From contig JALIGW010000016.1 of NCBI GenBank assembly GCA_023053685.1, positions 1,825,501 through 1,889,500 of the forward strand: a stretch of 64,000 nt of DNA. The letters run 5' to 3'. This document shows, piece by piece, positions 1-11,535 of this stretch. Source of the stretch: Diadophis punctatus similis (lineage: Eukaryota; Chordata; Lepidosauria; Squamata; Dipsadidae). The position numbers and the translations under genes were made by a program. The notes beneath the pieces were generated by a model. It searched no databases, was not told the DNA's origin, and saw nothing but the letters and a program-made list of their open reading frames with translations. The first letter of the stretch is position 1, and the number at the start of each line of letters is the position of its first letter.

Positions 1-56
1 ACTCAATTCAGACAGTTTGTGTGAGTGTAAGAAGGTGAAGGTGAACTCCCCAGTAC

Positions 57-750
57 TTAACAGAATAACGGAATTAAAATGGACCTTGGAGATCTTCTAG
101 TCCAACTTCCTGCACAAGCATTCATTCCAGACAAGTAGCTGTCCAATGTCTTCTTAACAGCCTCCAGTGATGGAGCACTCATAACTTCTGAAGGCAAGCC
201 ATTCCACTGGTTAATTGGTCTCACTATTAGGAAATTTCTCCTTAGTTCTAGGTTGCTTCTCTCCTTGATTAGGTTCAATCCATTGTTTCTTGTCTTGCTT
301 TCTTGTGCTTTGGAAAATAGATTGACCCCATCTTCTTCATGGCAGCCTCTCAAATATTGGAGCACTGTTATTATGTCACCCCTACTCCTTCTTTTCACTA
401 GACTAGACAAACCCAATCCCTGCAACCATTCTTCATATGTTTTAGTCTCCAGTTCCCTAATCATCTTTGTTGCTCTTTTCTGCACTCTTTTCAGAGTGTC
501 TACATCTTTTTTAAAATATGGTGACCAAAACTGGATGCAGTATTTTACGTGCGGTCTTACTAAGGCTTTAAAAAGAAGTACTAATACTTCCCGTGATTTT
601 GATTCTATCCCTCTGTTAATGCAACCTAGCCAACCTGCATTGGCTTTTCCCAGAGTATATGCTCGGTGAGGATGGCGGTTTGCTTTAGTTTGGGCAATTT
701 TACAAGAGCTTAATGCCTGGCAACATCCTTCAGTCCAGCTGGATGACCCC
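57..750 (-). pseudogene. CR1 LINE 3' part (RT C-terminal region and 3' UTR)
   Basis: The minus strand has an open frame of about 230 codons matching the C-terminal end of CR1 reverse transcriptase ORF2. Seen in order: the block RPHVKYCIQFWSPY, then the basic KRVQKRATKMI, then LGLSSLVKRRSRGDIITVLQYL, then the RRNFLIVRPINQWNGLPSEV block before the 3' UTR. The plus strand near 80-110 carries the reverse complement of the usual CR1 3' end (GACCTTGGAG...TCTAGTCCAA). The catalytic core is absent, so this is a 5'-truncated, dead copy. Parallel copies lie at 24945, 42959, 46765, 49238 and 57106. CR1 type is sure; subfamily is not. Confidence 0.9.
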
Positions 751-1391
751 ATTTATATTTTGATTTGATTCAGTTTGATTTATATAGCCACACATCTCAT
801 CTAAGTGATGCTGAAGACGACACCAGCAACAAGAAAGTTTAAAAAAAGGACTTTTATCAATTCTGGAGTATTCAAGAACTTTTTTTACTTTGAGATAGTA
901 CAGCTATCTAACTCACAAAAGGAAACAGAAACAGATTCTCAATATCTGCTATGCTCCCTCATCTTGGGTGGTGGTGATCTTCGACAGATGAGAAAAGAAT
1001 GTCAAGATCATGTAGTCCCAGCAGAGTCCCCCAAGGCATGAAGGTCATCCTAATACACAACTAGCTGGAAGCTGATGTTCATTTTACAGTAGCAGCAACA
1101 GCAAAAGGCATCATTTCGTACTATGGGACGTGGAAAAATGCAATGATAAACTATTGCTGTATTTTACAAAGCAAAATACACAGATAGACAATATAAATGA
1201 CTAAAGATACAATGCCAGATGATGAGCTGCTCATGTTGAATGATATTCAACATGCTACTGAAGAAGCCTTAAGGATCTTTTGGAGTACTATGACGTTTTA
1301 ACTTAGCTAGATTAAAGCCTCAGGACATCTAATTTCTGAATCATTAGTAAAATGCAAAAGATTGATATGATCTGAAGAGAAACCAGAATAC
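751..1391. other. Unassigned AT-rich sequence
   Basis: No gene is seen. The left edge (about 751-800) has TTTATATAGCC-type sequence like the 3' tails of L2-type repeats. The rest shows no repeat family that I recognise and no frame with family motifs. Confidence 0.4.
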
Positions 1392-1399
1392 CACTAGAG

Positions 1400-1534
1400 C
1401 AGGGGTCTCCAACCTTGGCAACTTTAAGACTTGTGGACTTCAACTCCCAGAATTCCACAGCCAGCAAATCTGGCTGTGGAATTCTGGGAGTTGAAGTCCA
1501 CAAGTCTTAAAATTGCCAAGGTTGGAGACCCCTG
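1400..1534. mobile_element. hAT-type palindromic MITE, family A
   Basis: A 135-bp near-perfect palindrome. It starts CAGGGGTCTCCAACCTTGG and ends with the reverse complement of this; the arms also share ACTTCAACTCCCAGAATTC. The flanking 8-mers CACTAGAG and ACTTAGAG match at their last five bases, a decayed 8-bp hAT target duplication. Related copies are at 31662 and, as ends of a longer unit, at 19594-21034. It has no coding capacity. Confidence 0.85.
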
Positions 1535-1609
1535 ACTTAGAGGACATCTGATTGCTAATGTTGCTAGGCACAAAAAAATATAACTGAAGCTGCAATGACG
1601 GAATTACAC

Positions 1610-2260
1610 GGGGCCATTGAATGTAAGATGCATTAACCTGATAAAGTTCAGTACAATGAAAGATGAAAGAAATTGACTACACATTCCCATCTTAGATATC
1701 AGCAAATTGAAATGAACAGGAACTGAACATTTCTGGTCACAAGGTCATATTTTTTTTGCTCAGGACATGAAAAAGAAGGAATGACATTGCTTTCATAATC
1801 AAGAAGAATATAGCAAAGATATTACCTTGGTGCAACACCTTCAATGGCCATATTAATTGATGTAGAGTTGATAAATGAATAGAACATGCAGCAAGATGTA
1901 TTGCTTGTGGTAAAGATGGAACTGGCAAAGTTAGAAATAATAAGGAGGAAAATGTAGTTGGACTGAATGGCTTAGGAAACAGAATGAAGCAGGAGAACAA
2001 TTTAGTAGTTTCTGCCAATCCAATGATTTCTTCATTGCTAACTCAGTCTTGAAAAACCAAATAATACCTAAGTATATACATGAGCATCACTAGATGGTGT
2101 ATGCAGAAATCATATTGACCATATTATTTGTTCAAGGAGACAGAGATGCTCAATGCAACCAAGGGCTGGATGTAGAACATATCATGAACTGCTTATGTAC
2201 AAATATCGAGCCAAGCTAAAATGGAAAAAGAACGCCAACCAGTTTCTATGACATGATTGC
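1610..2260 (+). pseudogene. RTE/Bov-B LINE endonuclease-domain remnant
   Basis: The frames are broken, but translated pieces follow the order of the apurinic endonuclease of Bov-B: a VRCINLIKF-like start, then ILDISKLK-TGT (the DI-ELKWTG motif), then a region like GQESLRRNG, then FCQSNDFFIANSVLKNQ (resembling FCQ-N-L-IANT-F-Q), then a decayed SPDG...N-IDYI region. Several stops and frameshifts show it is old. A second Bov-B piece, from the other end of the ORF, is at 52690-53130. The assignment is by remembered motif order. Confidence 0.6.
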
Positions 2261-2816
2261 GTATTTCTATTTAAGTAATAGTTATATATAAAATTGTAGC
2301 TATGCATATGAATTAATACCTGTAAATTTTATGGAACTTGATGAGCTATTTTGTCCTCTTCTTTGAGTGAAACAAGAGTGGTCCATTTAATTTCAACATC
2401 CAGAAGCTCTCGGTAAGAAGTTTCCTGATAAAGCCAATAAGAAGCATTTATGAAACTTACTACAATAGAACCTTTAGGTTATTTTCATTATTGCCTAATT
2501 TTATAAAGCAAACTACTAAACCATTGGAGATTTTAGGTTGAAAAGTATACATAATTGCTATTTTTCTATCTTCGAAACTGATAATATAAATGTCTTGGGG
2601 ATTAAGGTAAACGGAAACATTTTTCTTGAGAAACTTTATTTTGTTTTGTATTTTTTTATGGGATGCTGAGCATATAATTTATTTTTATATCCCAAGCAAC
2701 TAAGTGTAGCATCATATTAGTTTTTTTGTCTTTAGCTACAATTGCCATTTTTCCAGAGTATTAATAAGAATGTAGGTGGGGTTTCAAAAAAACCAGATGC
2801 ACGTGGGAGGATTTTC
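2261..2816. other. Unassigned AT-rich sequence
   Basis: No gene, repeat family or palindrome is recognised here. It may include the decayed continuation of the Bov-B fragment to its left. Confidence 0.35.
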
Positions 2817-3815
2817 TTCAATATTTATTGATTGAAAGAAAAATTTTTGACTGGCAAGTTTGCATTCTGTTATTGAAATTACTTAGAAGAAGGCACAACT
2901 GATTTAGGAAATTAATCCCTAAATGGGAACATTAGTTGACATTAGGCTTTCAGGCCCAAGTCAAGGTACTGTTGTCCCCAATTTGGATCTGAGCCTGGTG
3001 CCAAGGCTGATGAAGAGCACCAGACATGAGGTGCAGGTTTTGTTTCCTTTTATTGAAGAACTCCAAGAAAAGGGGTCCTGGCCAGAATGCCAAGGAACCT
3101 CAAACAATACAATTAAGAAAGCTTTATACATTTTCACTAAAGCAGCAAGTAGGATAAGGCAAGATATATAAGAAGTTTGCCTGGCCTTATGTTGGCCATG
3201 AAACATGAAACTTGATACATTGACACTTAAAGCTTGAAAATTTATGTAGAATGTGTAACTCCTTAGCACCAGAGCGTGTTAATATAAGGAAATTGGCAGT
3301 TAGAACAGAGTTCTTTTCAGGTGGGGAGCGGGAATAGAATGTCTAAACTCCCAGCTCGCAGGCTGGATGAATCACGTGCTGGCCACGGCCACACCCAGTT
3401 TAGCAAAGGGGTAGTAGAATCAGAGTGTGTTAATATAAGGCAACTGGAAGTTGGAACAGAGTTCTTTTCAGGTGGGGAGGGGGAGTAGAATGTCTAACTC
3501 CTTAGCATCAGAGCTTGTTAATACCATATAATACTGTATAAGAAATACTAATGATCTGATGGTCATTTTGAAAAATCCTTTCTTAGTGAGCACCTAGAAG
3601 CCAAGAGGAACATATGTGCCAAGTTTCAAGTTTGTAGGCTTTACAGTTCTGGAGATTTCGTGATGAGTGAGTGATATTTGGCTTTTATATATATAGATTG
3701 AAAGAAAAAACAATTTTTTCTTTATTTTTTGTTAATGATGATTTTCTTGAGCAGTAATTTTTGACTGGCAAGTTTACATTCTGTTATTGAAATGACTTAG
3801 AAGAAGGCACAGTAA
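2817..3815. repeat. Duplicated block: outer direct repeat plus inner tandem repeat
   Basis: Two direct copies of a roughly 60-bp segment (TTTTTGACTGGCAAGTTT...AGAAGAAGGCACA) lie at about 2844-2905 and 3755-3815. Each is preceded by GATTGAAAGAAAAA, at about 2830 and 3696. Between them, a segment of about 85 bp with TTCTTTTCAGGTGGGGAG occurs at about 3263-3347 and 3421-3505. The stretch 3600-3695 ends in GTGAGTGAGTG...TATATATATAG, like the 3' end of a mobile element. The structure suggests an insertion with a long flanking duplication, or a segmental duplication. The family is not recognised. Confidence 0.6.
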
Positions 3816-4349
3816 GAGGTTTTTATTGTTATTGTGGGCTCTATTTCCTTTAATATTTAAATTCATAAATAACATATTTTGTTCCATTTAAGTGCCAATA
3901 TTTAATTTTCTCTAGAAATTAGGAGAACTATGTAATGACATTGAGAATTACAATGCTAAAAAATCCTACAGTAAGGTTAGAAAGGTTGTATACATTTACA
4001 GGAAAGGTAGCCACAGAGAAGGTTTATTCCGATAGACAGTTCAGTATGTGAGAGTCAAAGAAAACTTTGCATTTTATGAAATGATCCTGAACAATTATCA
4101 CATATATAGAATCTGGTCTTTGGCATGCTATCGCAAACCAACCTAAATATGGATGAATGATGATATGTCAGAAAGGAAACCATTTGGCAGGATGTGGCAG
4201 ATCTGAAAATTAGCATCAGCTAAGCTTTTTTCACAGTGAGTTTGTGTCAAATTGGGTCAGTGCATTTATAAATCAAGTGTGGTATGGCTCAAGGTGCTTT
4301 GTTACTGGAAGAAAAAACAAACAAGTTGTTTTTCTTATTCTGTTTAGAA
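3816..4349. other. Unassigned sequence
   Basis: About 530 bp with no gene and no repeat that I can name. Confidence 0.35.
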
Positions 4350-5171
4350 TAAGGTGACCAGACGTCCCGATTTTGGCGGGACACACCCGCTTTTTCGCCA
4401 TTTGTCCCGCATCCCGCCCGCCCTCTTAAAAAGTCCCGATTTTTTAAAACAATGCCCGACTAGGGCATTCTTTCAAAAAATCGGCCTGAAAGGCAGCAGG
4501 CCTCTCAGCTCGGGCCGGCGTTGGCGGCGGGCGGGCGCTGGAAGCTGGGGGGAGGGGGAAGGGAGGCTGCTCCTCCTCTCCTTCCCCTGCCCCATCCCTA
4601 GCCCCGCCCTCGGAGGCGCCGCTGCGGTTGGGAGGGGTGAGGGACGAGGAGCCGTCGCCGCTTTGAGCTTACGAGCGGCGCAAACAGCCCTTCCTCATCC
4701 CCCTCCCCTTTCTTCCCCCCGTCGCCTCGCTGCCGCCGTTGCCCTGGGGCCGGGCGGGCGACCGGGAGACCGCGGCGCTTGGATGCTTGGAGCAGGTAAG
4801 CTGCCGGCGGCCTCCTTTCCCCGTCTCCCGCCTCCCGTTCGTTGCTTGCCAGCCCAGCCGAAGGGAAGGCGGGAGGCGAGGAAAGGCCTCCCGAAAGGAG
4901 GGGAGGCGAGCCAGCCCGGCCGAAGGGAAGGCGGGAGGCGAGGAAAGGCCTCCCGAAAGGAGGGGAGGCTTCGGGAGCCCGCCTCCCTTTCGGGCCGAAA
5001 GGGAGGCGGGCTCCCGAAGCCTCCCCTCCTTTCGGGAGGCCTTTCCTCGCCTCCCGCCTTCCCTTCGGCCGGGCTGGCAAGCAACGAACGGGAGGCGGGA
5101 GACGGGGAAAGGAGGCCGCCGGCAGCTTACCTGTCGCGAGCTGCAGGCATCCAAGCGCCCTCCCTCCCTCC
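4350..5171. mobile_element. GC-rich hAT-like element, family D, right end missing
   Basis: The left terminus TAAGGTGACCAGACGTCCCG is the same as the termini of the complete family D copy at 34264-35138, where an 8-bp duplication supports hAT. The body is CpG-rich. It holds a foldback: 4793-4993 pairs with 4995-5133, with a tandem duplication of about 60 bp in the left arm only. The left arm begins at CAG|GTAAGC, a good splice-donor match. No matching right terminus is found; a solo LTR interrupts the element at 5177. The long frames across this region follow the GC-rich palindrome in several phases and are not credible genes. Confidence 0.65.
4793..5133. repeat. GC-rich foldback (200-bp and 139-bp arms)
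   Basis: The centre is at 4994 (TTTCGG-G-CCGAAA). The right arm, 139 bp, matches the left arm essentially base for base. The left arm has one extra unit of about 60 bp containing GGAAAGGCCTCCCGAAAGGA. A transcript through it would fold into a long hairpin. Confidence 0.9.
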
Positions 5172-5176
5172 AAACA

Positions 5177-5733
5177 TGGAGATTGCTGGGAAAGATGGTT
5201 TAATGGTGGACAGGACCACATGGTTTTTTTGGGGTCCTGGGCAAAATGAGCACATGGGTGAGAGAGAGAGATTTATACCCTCTCTTGGGCCCCGCCTTGG
5301 AGCTTCCTGTTCCTATATAAGAAATGTACTCTGATTGGTTGTCAGACTCCCATGGGGCCATGCAGGGGTAACTTTGTAGGTTGTCTTTTGAGTCCCAGGC
5401 GTGTTTGAATCTTGCTGGGTGATGATGTAATGAAGGGGCTTTGGGCAATTCCTATTATGGCTTAATGGCTTTGTTCTGGTTTGGATCTTGAGTGAGGGCT
5501 AATCCTATCATGTCCTGAGGGCCATGTCTTTTGTGTTGTAGATAAGCTGACCCAGCCTTTTGTCCTGTAGATAGGATGGCCCAGTCTTTCTGGGGCTGTT
5601 AACAAAGGTGGGAGCTGCTTTTCAAGAGCATGTATCTCCTTTTCTCATCCAGGGAGGTATAATATTCTGCCTTTTTAATATTTCCTAGTATATTTCATTC
5701 TTCTAGGAGAGGGGTGGGTGATAACTTCCTACA
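5177..5733. mobile_element. Solo LTR with 5-bp target duplication AAACA
   Basis: The unit is 557 bp, starts TGGAGATTGC and ends CTTCCTACA, so it has TG...CA ends. AAACA flanks both sides (5172-5176 and 5734-5738). A TATA-like CTATATAAG lies near 5313. There is no adjacent internal retroviral or Gypsy sequence, which points to recombination between two LTRs. It lies at the broken edge of the family D element, so it is younger than that element. Whether it is ERV or Gypsy cannot be decided from the LTR. Confidence 0.75.
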
Positions 5734-5738
5734 AAACA

Positions 5739-6253
5739 ATATAGGGAAACAAACTAATCTGTTCCAAAATCTCTTTATGGTGGAAAAGATAAAAACAAGA
5801 TAGGTTTATTTTTTGAAAAAAAAACAAACAAAATGGAATAGGTAATTAATGGGCTTTTTTTTTTTTTTACAAAAAGCAGTAATTTGAACTCACTTTTGTC
5901 CCACTTTATAATTAATAGCAATTGGTGTCCATAATTGCACCTCCAAACTTGTAATAATTATGTTACCATGACCCCTTAGAATAATTTCTAGTGGCCACCA
6001 ACTTGTTCTCAGTATTGTTGCATTTTTACATATGAAATTAAAATATAGAACTTGTTCTCTTTCTTCCTTAGATAAACCAAACATTAGAAAAATGAAAGAG
6101 CCTCTCATAGGTTCCACAGCAAGTGGCAATGACTGGGAAGAACAAATATTTATTTTCTGAATACAAAAGAGCAAATATACTGAAACTCCTCACTGGTGAA
6201 CAAAAAGATCAGGAAGATAATCTCAGTGACAAACCAAAGAGTTACCGGCATGG
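5739..6253. other. Unassigned AT-rich sequence
   Basis: No gene or named repeat is seen. It contains short A and T runs only. Confidence 0.35.
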
Positions 6254-6389
<136 letters not shown>

Positions 6390-6489
6390 CTCTGGGAAAT
6401 GTTATTTAAAATACAACCAAAAGAAGGACTATACTATAGAATTACAGGTACTAGCATGCTTTTATTTGTTGCTGTGTAGCAGATACTAG

Positions 6490-7590
6490 CCCGTAACAAG
6501 AAAGTAAATTTCATTTTTGGGGAAAAGTTATTATTTCAAGTAAGAAATATGAGAAATAATCCTCATGACAATCTGAGGCAGCATTCACAATTTTTCAACT
6601 CTTTTTTCTCAAATGGTTTCACTTTCAGGATTTTTCACTCACCTGCCAATCCAAGATTAATTCGTTCTCACATACTTTGATTCTTTAACTTTTTCATGTA
6701 CAATCTATTTAGCTATTTATAGTTACTTGCCACTGCTTTGAGGAAGCTAAGAGTTGTTGCACCTGCACGGTATGAATGTTTTTCTTTTTCTCTGCGCTAG
6801 ATAATAAGGAGCCTTCAAATGGAAAACTGTTCCATTCACCCTTCAAACAGAACACTCTTTGTGAAGAATATATGACGCACCTACTAAAACTCTTAATTAT
6901 ATCCAAACCAATGCCCATACTATAAAATGCCAGGAATGTCAAATGCAACTTTTATAAAGCAAAACTAGATTTCCTGGTAATTTTTGTTATTTAGCTGTTG
7001 TGGTAAATTTCAGGACCAATTTTTCAGCAATTATTTTAGCACACCTGCTTTTCTTTGTCATGAATCTATAAAGGAAGAACTTAATAGCAAAATTATTCCT
7101 AGCACCAATTTTTTTATTTCTAGACTTCTCTATGATTGCTAGTGTAATCCTCCTTATGGAACTGATTCCATGATTACTTATTCTTCTTCAGCTGTTGTTC
7201 ACCAGTTTTTCAGAACGTAAAATAAATAAATAAGATTTTATAGCTTCCACATTCAACATCTCTAAGGACTGTCTCTCAAAAGAACAGATATAAAATTTCA
7301 ATGGACCCAAGGCTTTCATTAAAGAATTAATATTTCACAATGGGTGAGTGACTGCAGAATCATTTGTCCTTTCTTTGTTTCCATGTCTCTATGTGTATTT
7401 GCATTCATGTTGCAAAATTTGATGGGCAAAAGGGAAGAGGGATACTGTAGTTAATTGGTCCTAAATTGTTGATTTCAATCTTGTAGTAAGATCAGTATTC
7501 TCTTCTGAGTATGAGGTAGATCTCATCAAACCACTTGTATGCCGAGACTATTTCACATGGTACATTTAATATTCACTGTTAACACTAACA
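6490..7590. other. Unassigned sequence
   Basis: About 1.1 kb with no gene. A short AAATAAATAAATAAG tail near 7218 suggests one eroded LINE or SINE end. Nothing else is recognised. Confidence 0.35.
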
Positions 7591-7653
7591 CTGAGAGCAT
7601 ATGCACCAAAGACAAATTCCTTGTGTGTCCAATCACACTTGGCCAATAAAAGA
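7591..7653 (+). mobile_element. CR1-L3 LINE 3' terminus
   Basis: The sequence CTTGTGTGTCCAATCACACT followed by TGGCCAATAAAAGAATTC is the 3' terminus known for snake CR1-L3 elements. It leads straight into an ATTCT array. Where the element begins upstream (7440-7590) is unclear. Confidence 0.75.
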
Positions 7654-7736
7654 ATTCTATTCTATTCTATTCTATTCTATTCTATTCTATTCTATTCTAT
7701 TCTATTCTATTCTATTCTATTCTATTCTATTCTATT
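7654..7736 (+). repeat. (ATTCT)n microsatellite at CR1 tail
   Basis: About 16 perfect units continue the CR1 3' end at 7653. This fits the known seeding of microsatellites by CR1-L3 tails in snakes. Confidence 0.95.
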
Positions 7737-7997
7737 AACTGTAGGATGCTACCCACAGTGTGGTTAGCTGAAAGGCAATCTAATGCAAATATTTCCCACA
7801 GCTGCTCAGCAATGAACCTGTCTTGAAAAAAATCCCTAAGAAAGGTTTAATATTTAAGGCTACCAGATGAGGATTGCAAAAATAGAAACTGCCAGAAACC
7901 ATGTAATACTGCTGTTCATATAAAAAGTGGGTGTCTTCAGAAAGCACAAATAATGTACTTCAGAACTTTATATTCTTATAGATCATTGACAGACATG

Positions 7998-8100
7998 CTA
8001 TAGCAGCCTTTCCCAACCTGTAGTCCTCTAGATATTTTGGATGCTTAAGCATCAGAGATGGAGAACTGAAGTCCAACATAGCAAGAGGGATGGCTGCCCT
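7998..8100. mobile_element. Decayed hAT-like MITE fragment
   Basis: GCAGCCTTTCCCAACCTGTA, then CTCTAGATATTTTGGA, and later CTGAAGTCCAACA resemble a squamate miniature that starts with GCAGCCTTTCCCAACC. The right terminus and target duplication are not visible. A possibly related piece is at 32803-32925. Confidence 0.45.
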
Positions 8101-8840
8101 ACAAACTGTCAATACTATGCAATATAATTTCAAAAGATGACAACGTATCAAAATGATGACCTTGTTTCTACAGAATAGGATGGTTTCCATAAAACTGCAT
8201 AATGTTTGGTCCTTTACATAGCACCTCTTTCTAAAGGTTTTTAAAAATGTTTCTTATATTTTGTACCTTCAAGTTTGTGCCAAGAGAAGCATTAAACCCT
8301 GTATTTGCAATGGCCCTCCACAAATCTGGCAGCCTAAACCTGGATCATGAAAACCAGCAATTCCTGTTTTTATGGCAATACACCCACAGTATAAAAGAGG
8401 AAATCATTTTTGGTTTTGAACTGGAACATAACAGAAGGTTGTATTATTTGTATCAGAGCGATGTGGTAGAAACCAAATGCTTTGCCACTTCCTTTGTTCT
8501 TCAGCCAATGTAATGCCCTTCGTGGCTTGTGAAAGAAGTGGAAAATGATCTAAAGGCTAACAAAAGCAAATCCTCTACTACACATTCCTGACAAAGATTT
8601 CAACAGCATTTGGACCAAGGGACTTCTCTTATCTTTGAGGCAACTTAATGACATCAGAAAGAAAGAAATACTGGCTCACAGCATAACACTTTAAAACACT
8701 TGTTTCCCCAACCCCCCTCCCTTCCCCCCAGTTAAGCATTAAAACATAGAACAATAACATGTTCTTTCTCATCTTTCTCTATAATGCTTATGATTCTTTT
8801 CCTGGTTTAAAGGAAGTATGAAGGAATGGGGGAGCCTGTG
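8101..8840. other. Unassigned sequence
   Basis: No gene is supported. A frame of 88 codons at 8247-8513 shows no motif that I recognise. Confidence 0.35.
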
Positions 8841-8848
8841 GATCACAT

Positions 8849-9369
8849 CAGGGGTGGGTTCCTATTTTTTTTACTACCACTCTGTGGGCGTGGCTTATTT
8901 TGTGGATGTGGCTTGCCAGCCATGTGACCGGGTGGGCGTGGCTTCTCGGACTGCTGAAGGGAGGGGAACTGAGATAGGTCCTGCCGCCCATTCCCTCTCC
9001 CCTCAGCAGCTTGAGAAGCCTGAAACGTGTGAAAATGCCTAGGATCATCACCGCGCGTTCGTGGCTTCTTGGACTGCTGAAGGGAGAGGAATGGAGATAG
9101 CTCCTGCCGCCCGTTCTTTCAGCGTCTCATGCGCTCCCTCAGCCATCCTCCCCTGCTTGGACTCACTGTGGGGTAGGAAGGCAGTGCATGCGCAGTGCCG
9201 GAAGCTCGGCTTCTGGGCATGCTCAGAAGAAAATTTTTTAAATTTTTTTTAATTTTTTTTTAATGGCGGCGCCCAGGCACTGGCAACCGACCACACCGGT
9301 ACTGTGATGTCACCAGCAGGCCGCTACCGGTGCTATAGAGTGGACCGCACTGGTAGGAACCCACCACTG
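8849..9369. mobile_element. hAT MITE, family C (long GC-rich form), copy 1
   Basis: The 521-bp element starts CAGGGGTGGGTTCCTA and ends TAGGAACCCACCACTG. It is flanked by perfect 8-bp duplications GATCACAT (8841-8848, 9370-9377). It holds repeated GGGCGTGGCTT blocks, an internal repeat around CTGCTGAAGGGAG (about 8952 and 9074), and GCATGC-rich sequence. The copy at 53417-53938 is nearly the same length and closely similar. Non-coding. Confidence 0.93.
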
Positions 9370-9377
9370 GATCACAT

Positions 9378-11016
9378 GATAGTGAAATATGCAAGAATAG
9401 GATGATAGCAATTTTAAGTAAACAGCTCTGTCAGGCATTTCTCTTATCCCTCCAATTTCCACCTTGTGTGTTTCTTTATCCCAGCAATAATATGAAAACT
9501 TGACTCAGATCATAGAGGAGCATTAAAAGGACATGCTGCATTAGAAAAAGGGGGAAGAAACCTATAATGCCTTTTAAATCCATCCTGTCGTGGATGGGGG
9601 GAATATTCTGTGTATCATCTGGTCCTACTAGTCTGTTATAACCTGTTACACGAGCAGAATATAGCGAGAGCGAGAGAATATCATGCTTTAAATCTCATTT
9701 TATGAATAACAGGCTATTCTTGTATCTGGTTATGGGTTTATATGCTTCCCCTTGGCTACTTTCCATGCTTCTTTTTTTATTTCTTTTGCAAAATGTCAAT
9801 GTCAGCTTTTAATCATGCCTCAGAAAACTACTCTCCAGCTCAATTTTTACTTGATTCATGAATGACAAATAGACTTCCTATTTCCTTTCCAGTAGAAATT
9901 GCCTATATTTCACTCTCCTCATTTGTTACCTCCTTCCCCAAGTTCTGTGCTGCAGCTATCGGTTTTTGGGATATGATGTGAATTATTTCAAGGAATGACA
10001 TCCACTGAAATAGTCCAAATAGCATATTTCCTAGTCTAAACTACATTGATAACACCAGTTTTTGTGAGGAAGATAAGCAGAGAAATCAACAGTGAGTCAC
10101 AAGAGTACAGTGCTCCGGAAGTGCAGTATTTAAGGGGCTTTATCTGTCTGGCTAACAACTGGGAATTTTCTTTACGTATATTTAAATTATGTCCCATCCC
10201 AGCCTTTCCCGCATTTCCTATGCCTCAGGATTTGTTCTGCCTTCTTATCATTTTGGAGTGGAGGTAAAAGAACAATGCACTTCCAAGAAATCTTATTTCA
10301 CAGACTGGCATTCTGTAACTGATCTACCTTTATTCCCCATCTTCTTGCTTTGTATGTGGGTATTTGTATAGGTAGGAAAACACTATTAATTGGCATTCTC
10401 CCATATGTAGTAACTTTCCATCTTCATAAAAAGAAAGCATGACAGGTTACCGTAAAGTACTTGAATTATACCAGATGCCATTTTCTAGGGCAAATGAATA
10501 CATCAGTCATCAGCACCATCAACATATATCAGAGCAACACTGTGGACTTAATAAATTAGCCCTTAAACCTCAGAAACAGATGTCACTTATTATTTTTAAA
10601 AACAAGTATTTCATGAACAGTGAATGATTAAATTCACTGTTTAATAACAGTGTGGAGGGGGGAGCATAATAAAGAACAAAGAAAATAAAGTACAAAAACA
10701 AATATTTACCCTTCAATGTTGTTACTGAATATTTGTTATTTTTAAAAGAAATAATGTTAAACTTCTGAATTCAATATTTTATTTATTATTGAATGCATAC
10801 CCCATCTTTCTATTTCAGGAAGGCTTACAACGATTTAAAAAATTGCAGAGCATAAATCATAAAAATAAAAGCAAAAGCAAAGTTTTTTAAAAAATATTAT
10901 TGAAAAATGTTAACTAACAGCCTTCTATGATATACCAAAGTGCCCAGTGAACTCTCCTAGAAAGAAGAGAGCTTTCAGAATTTCTGGGCATTTACAAGTT
11001 CTAGAGATCCACAAAG
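9378..11016. other. Mostly unassigned; one decayed LINE tail
   Basis: No host gene is recognised. Around 10770-10870, on the minus strand, there is a TTTATTTATTATTGAATGCA tail next to AAGGCTTACAACGATTTAAA, like an old L2-type 3' end. The rest shows no named repeat. Confidence 0.4.
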
Positions 11017-11024
11017 GCCTATGG

Positions 11025-11535
11025 CAGTGATGGCGAACCTTTTTTTGATTGGGTGCCAAAAGGGCGCCCGCGGGGGCTATTGCGCACGTGCATGTGCCCA
11101 CACCCATAATGCAATGCCCTCCCCCCACGCATGCACGCACAATCTCCCCGTGATGACCCCCCCTGCACATGCGCGCAGGGCTCACTGAAGCCTCTGGACT
11201 TCCAGTTGGGCCATTTTTCGCCCTCCCCAGACTTCAGGAAAGCCTCCGGAGCCTGTGGATGGCGAAAAACGGACTCAACGGGCCTACCGGAAGTTCAGAA
11301 ATGAACTTCCGGTTGGGCTGTTGGACCATTTTTCACCCTCCCCAGGCTTCAGGAAAGCCTCCTGAAGTAGGCTCTGGAGGCTCTGGAGCCTGGGGAAGGT
11401 GAAAATGACCTCCCCTGTACTCCGGAAGGCCGAAAATCAGCCGAAAATCAGCTGGCCAGAGCGCACATGCACGTGCCCTCAGATATGGCTCTGCGTGCCA
11501 CCTGTGGCACGTGTGCCATAGGTTCGCAATCACGG
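11025..11535. mobile_element. hAT MITE, family B, copy 1
   Basis: The 511-bp element starts CAGTGATGGCGAACC; its far end is the reverse complement with small changes (GGTTCGCAATCACGG). Perfect 8-bp duplications GCCTATGG lie at 11017-11024 and 11536-11543. Just inside the right end is the mirror block TGCCACCTGTGGCACG. It is GC-rich with many ACGTGC/GCATGC steps. No transposase is present. Confidence 0.93.

Noticed and set aside
253..669. Plus-strand 138-codon frame; similar one at 25137-25403
   Set aside because: Each is the antisense shadow of a CR1 RT fragment on the minus strand.
4354..5334. A 326-codon GC-rich plus-strand frame and overlapping frames on both strands
   Set aside because: Open frames in several phases and on both strands follow from the GC-rich palindrome. 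The residues are P/R/G/A-rich without any domain, and the frame runs into the solo LTR.
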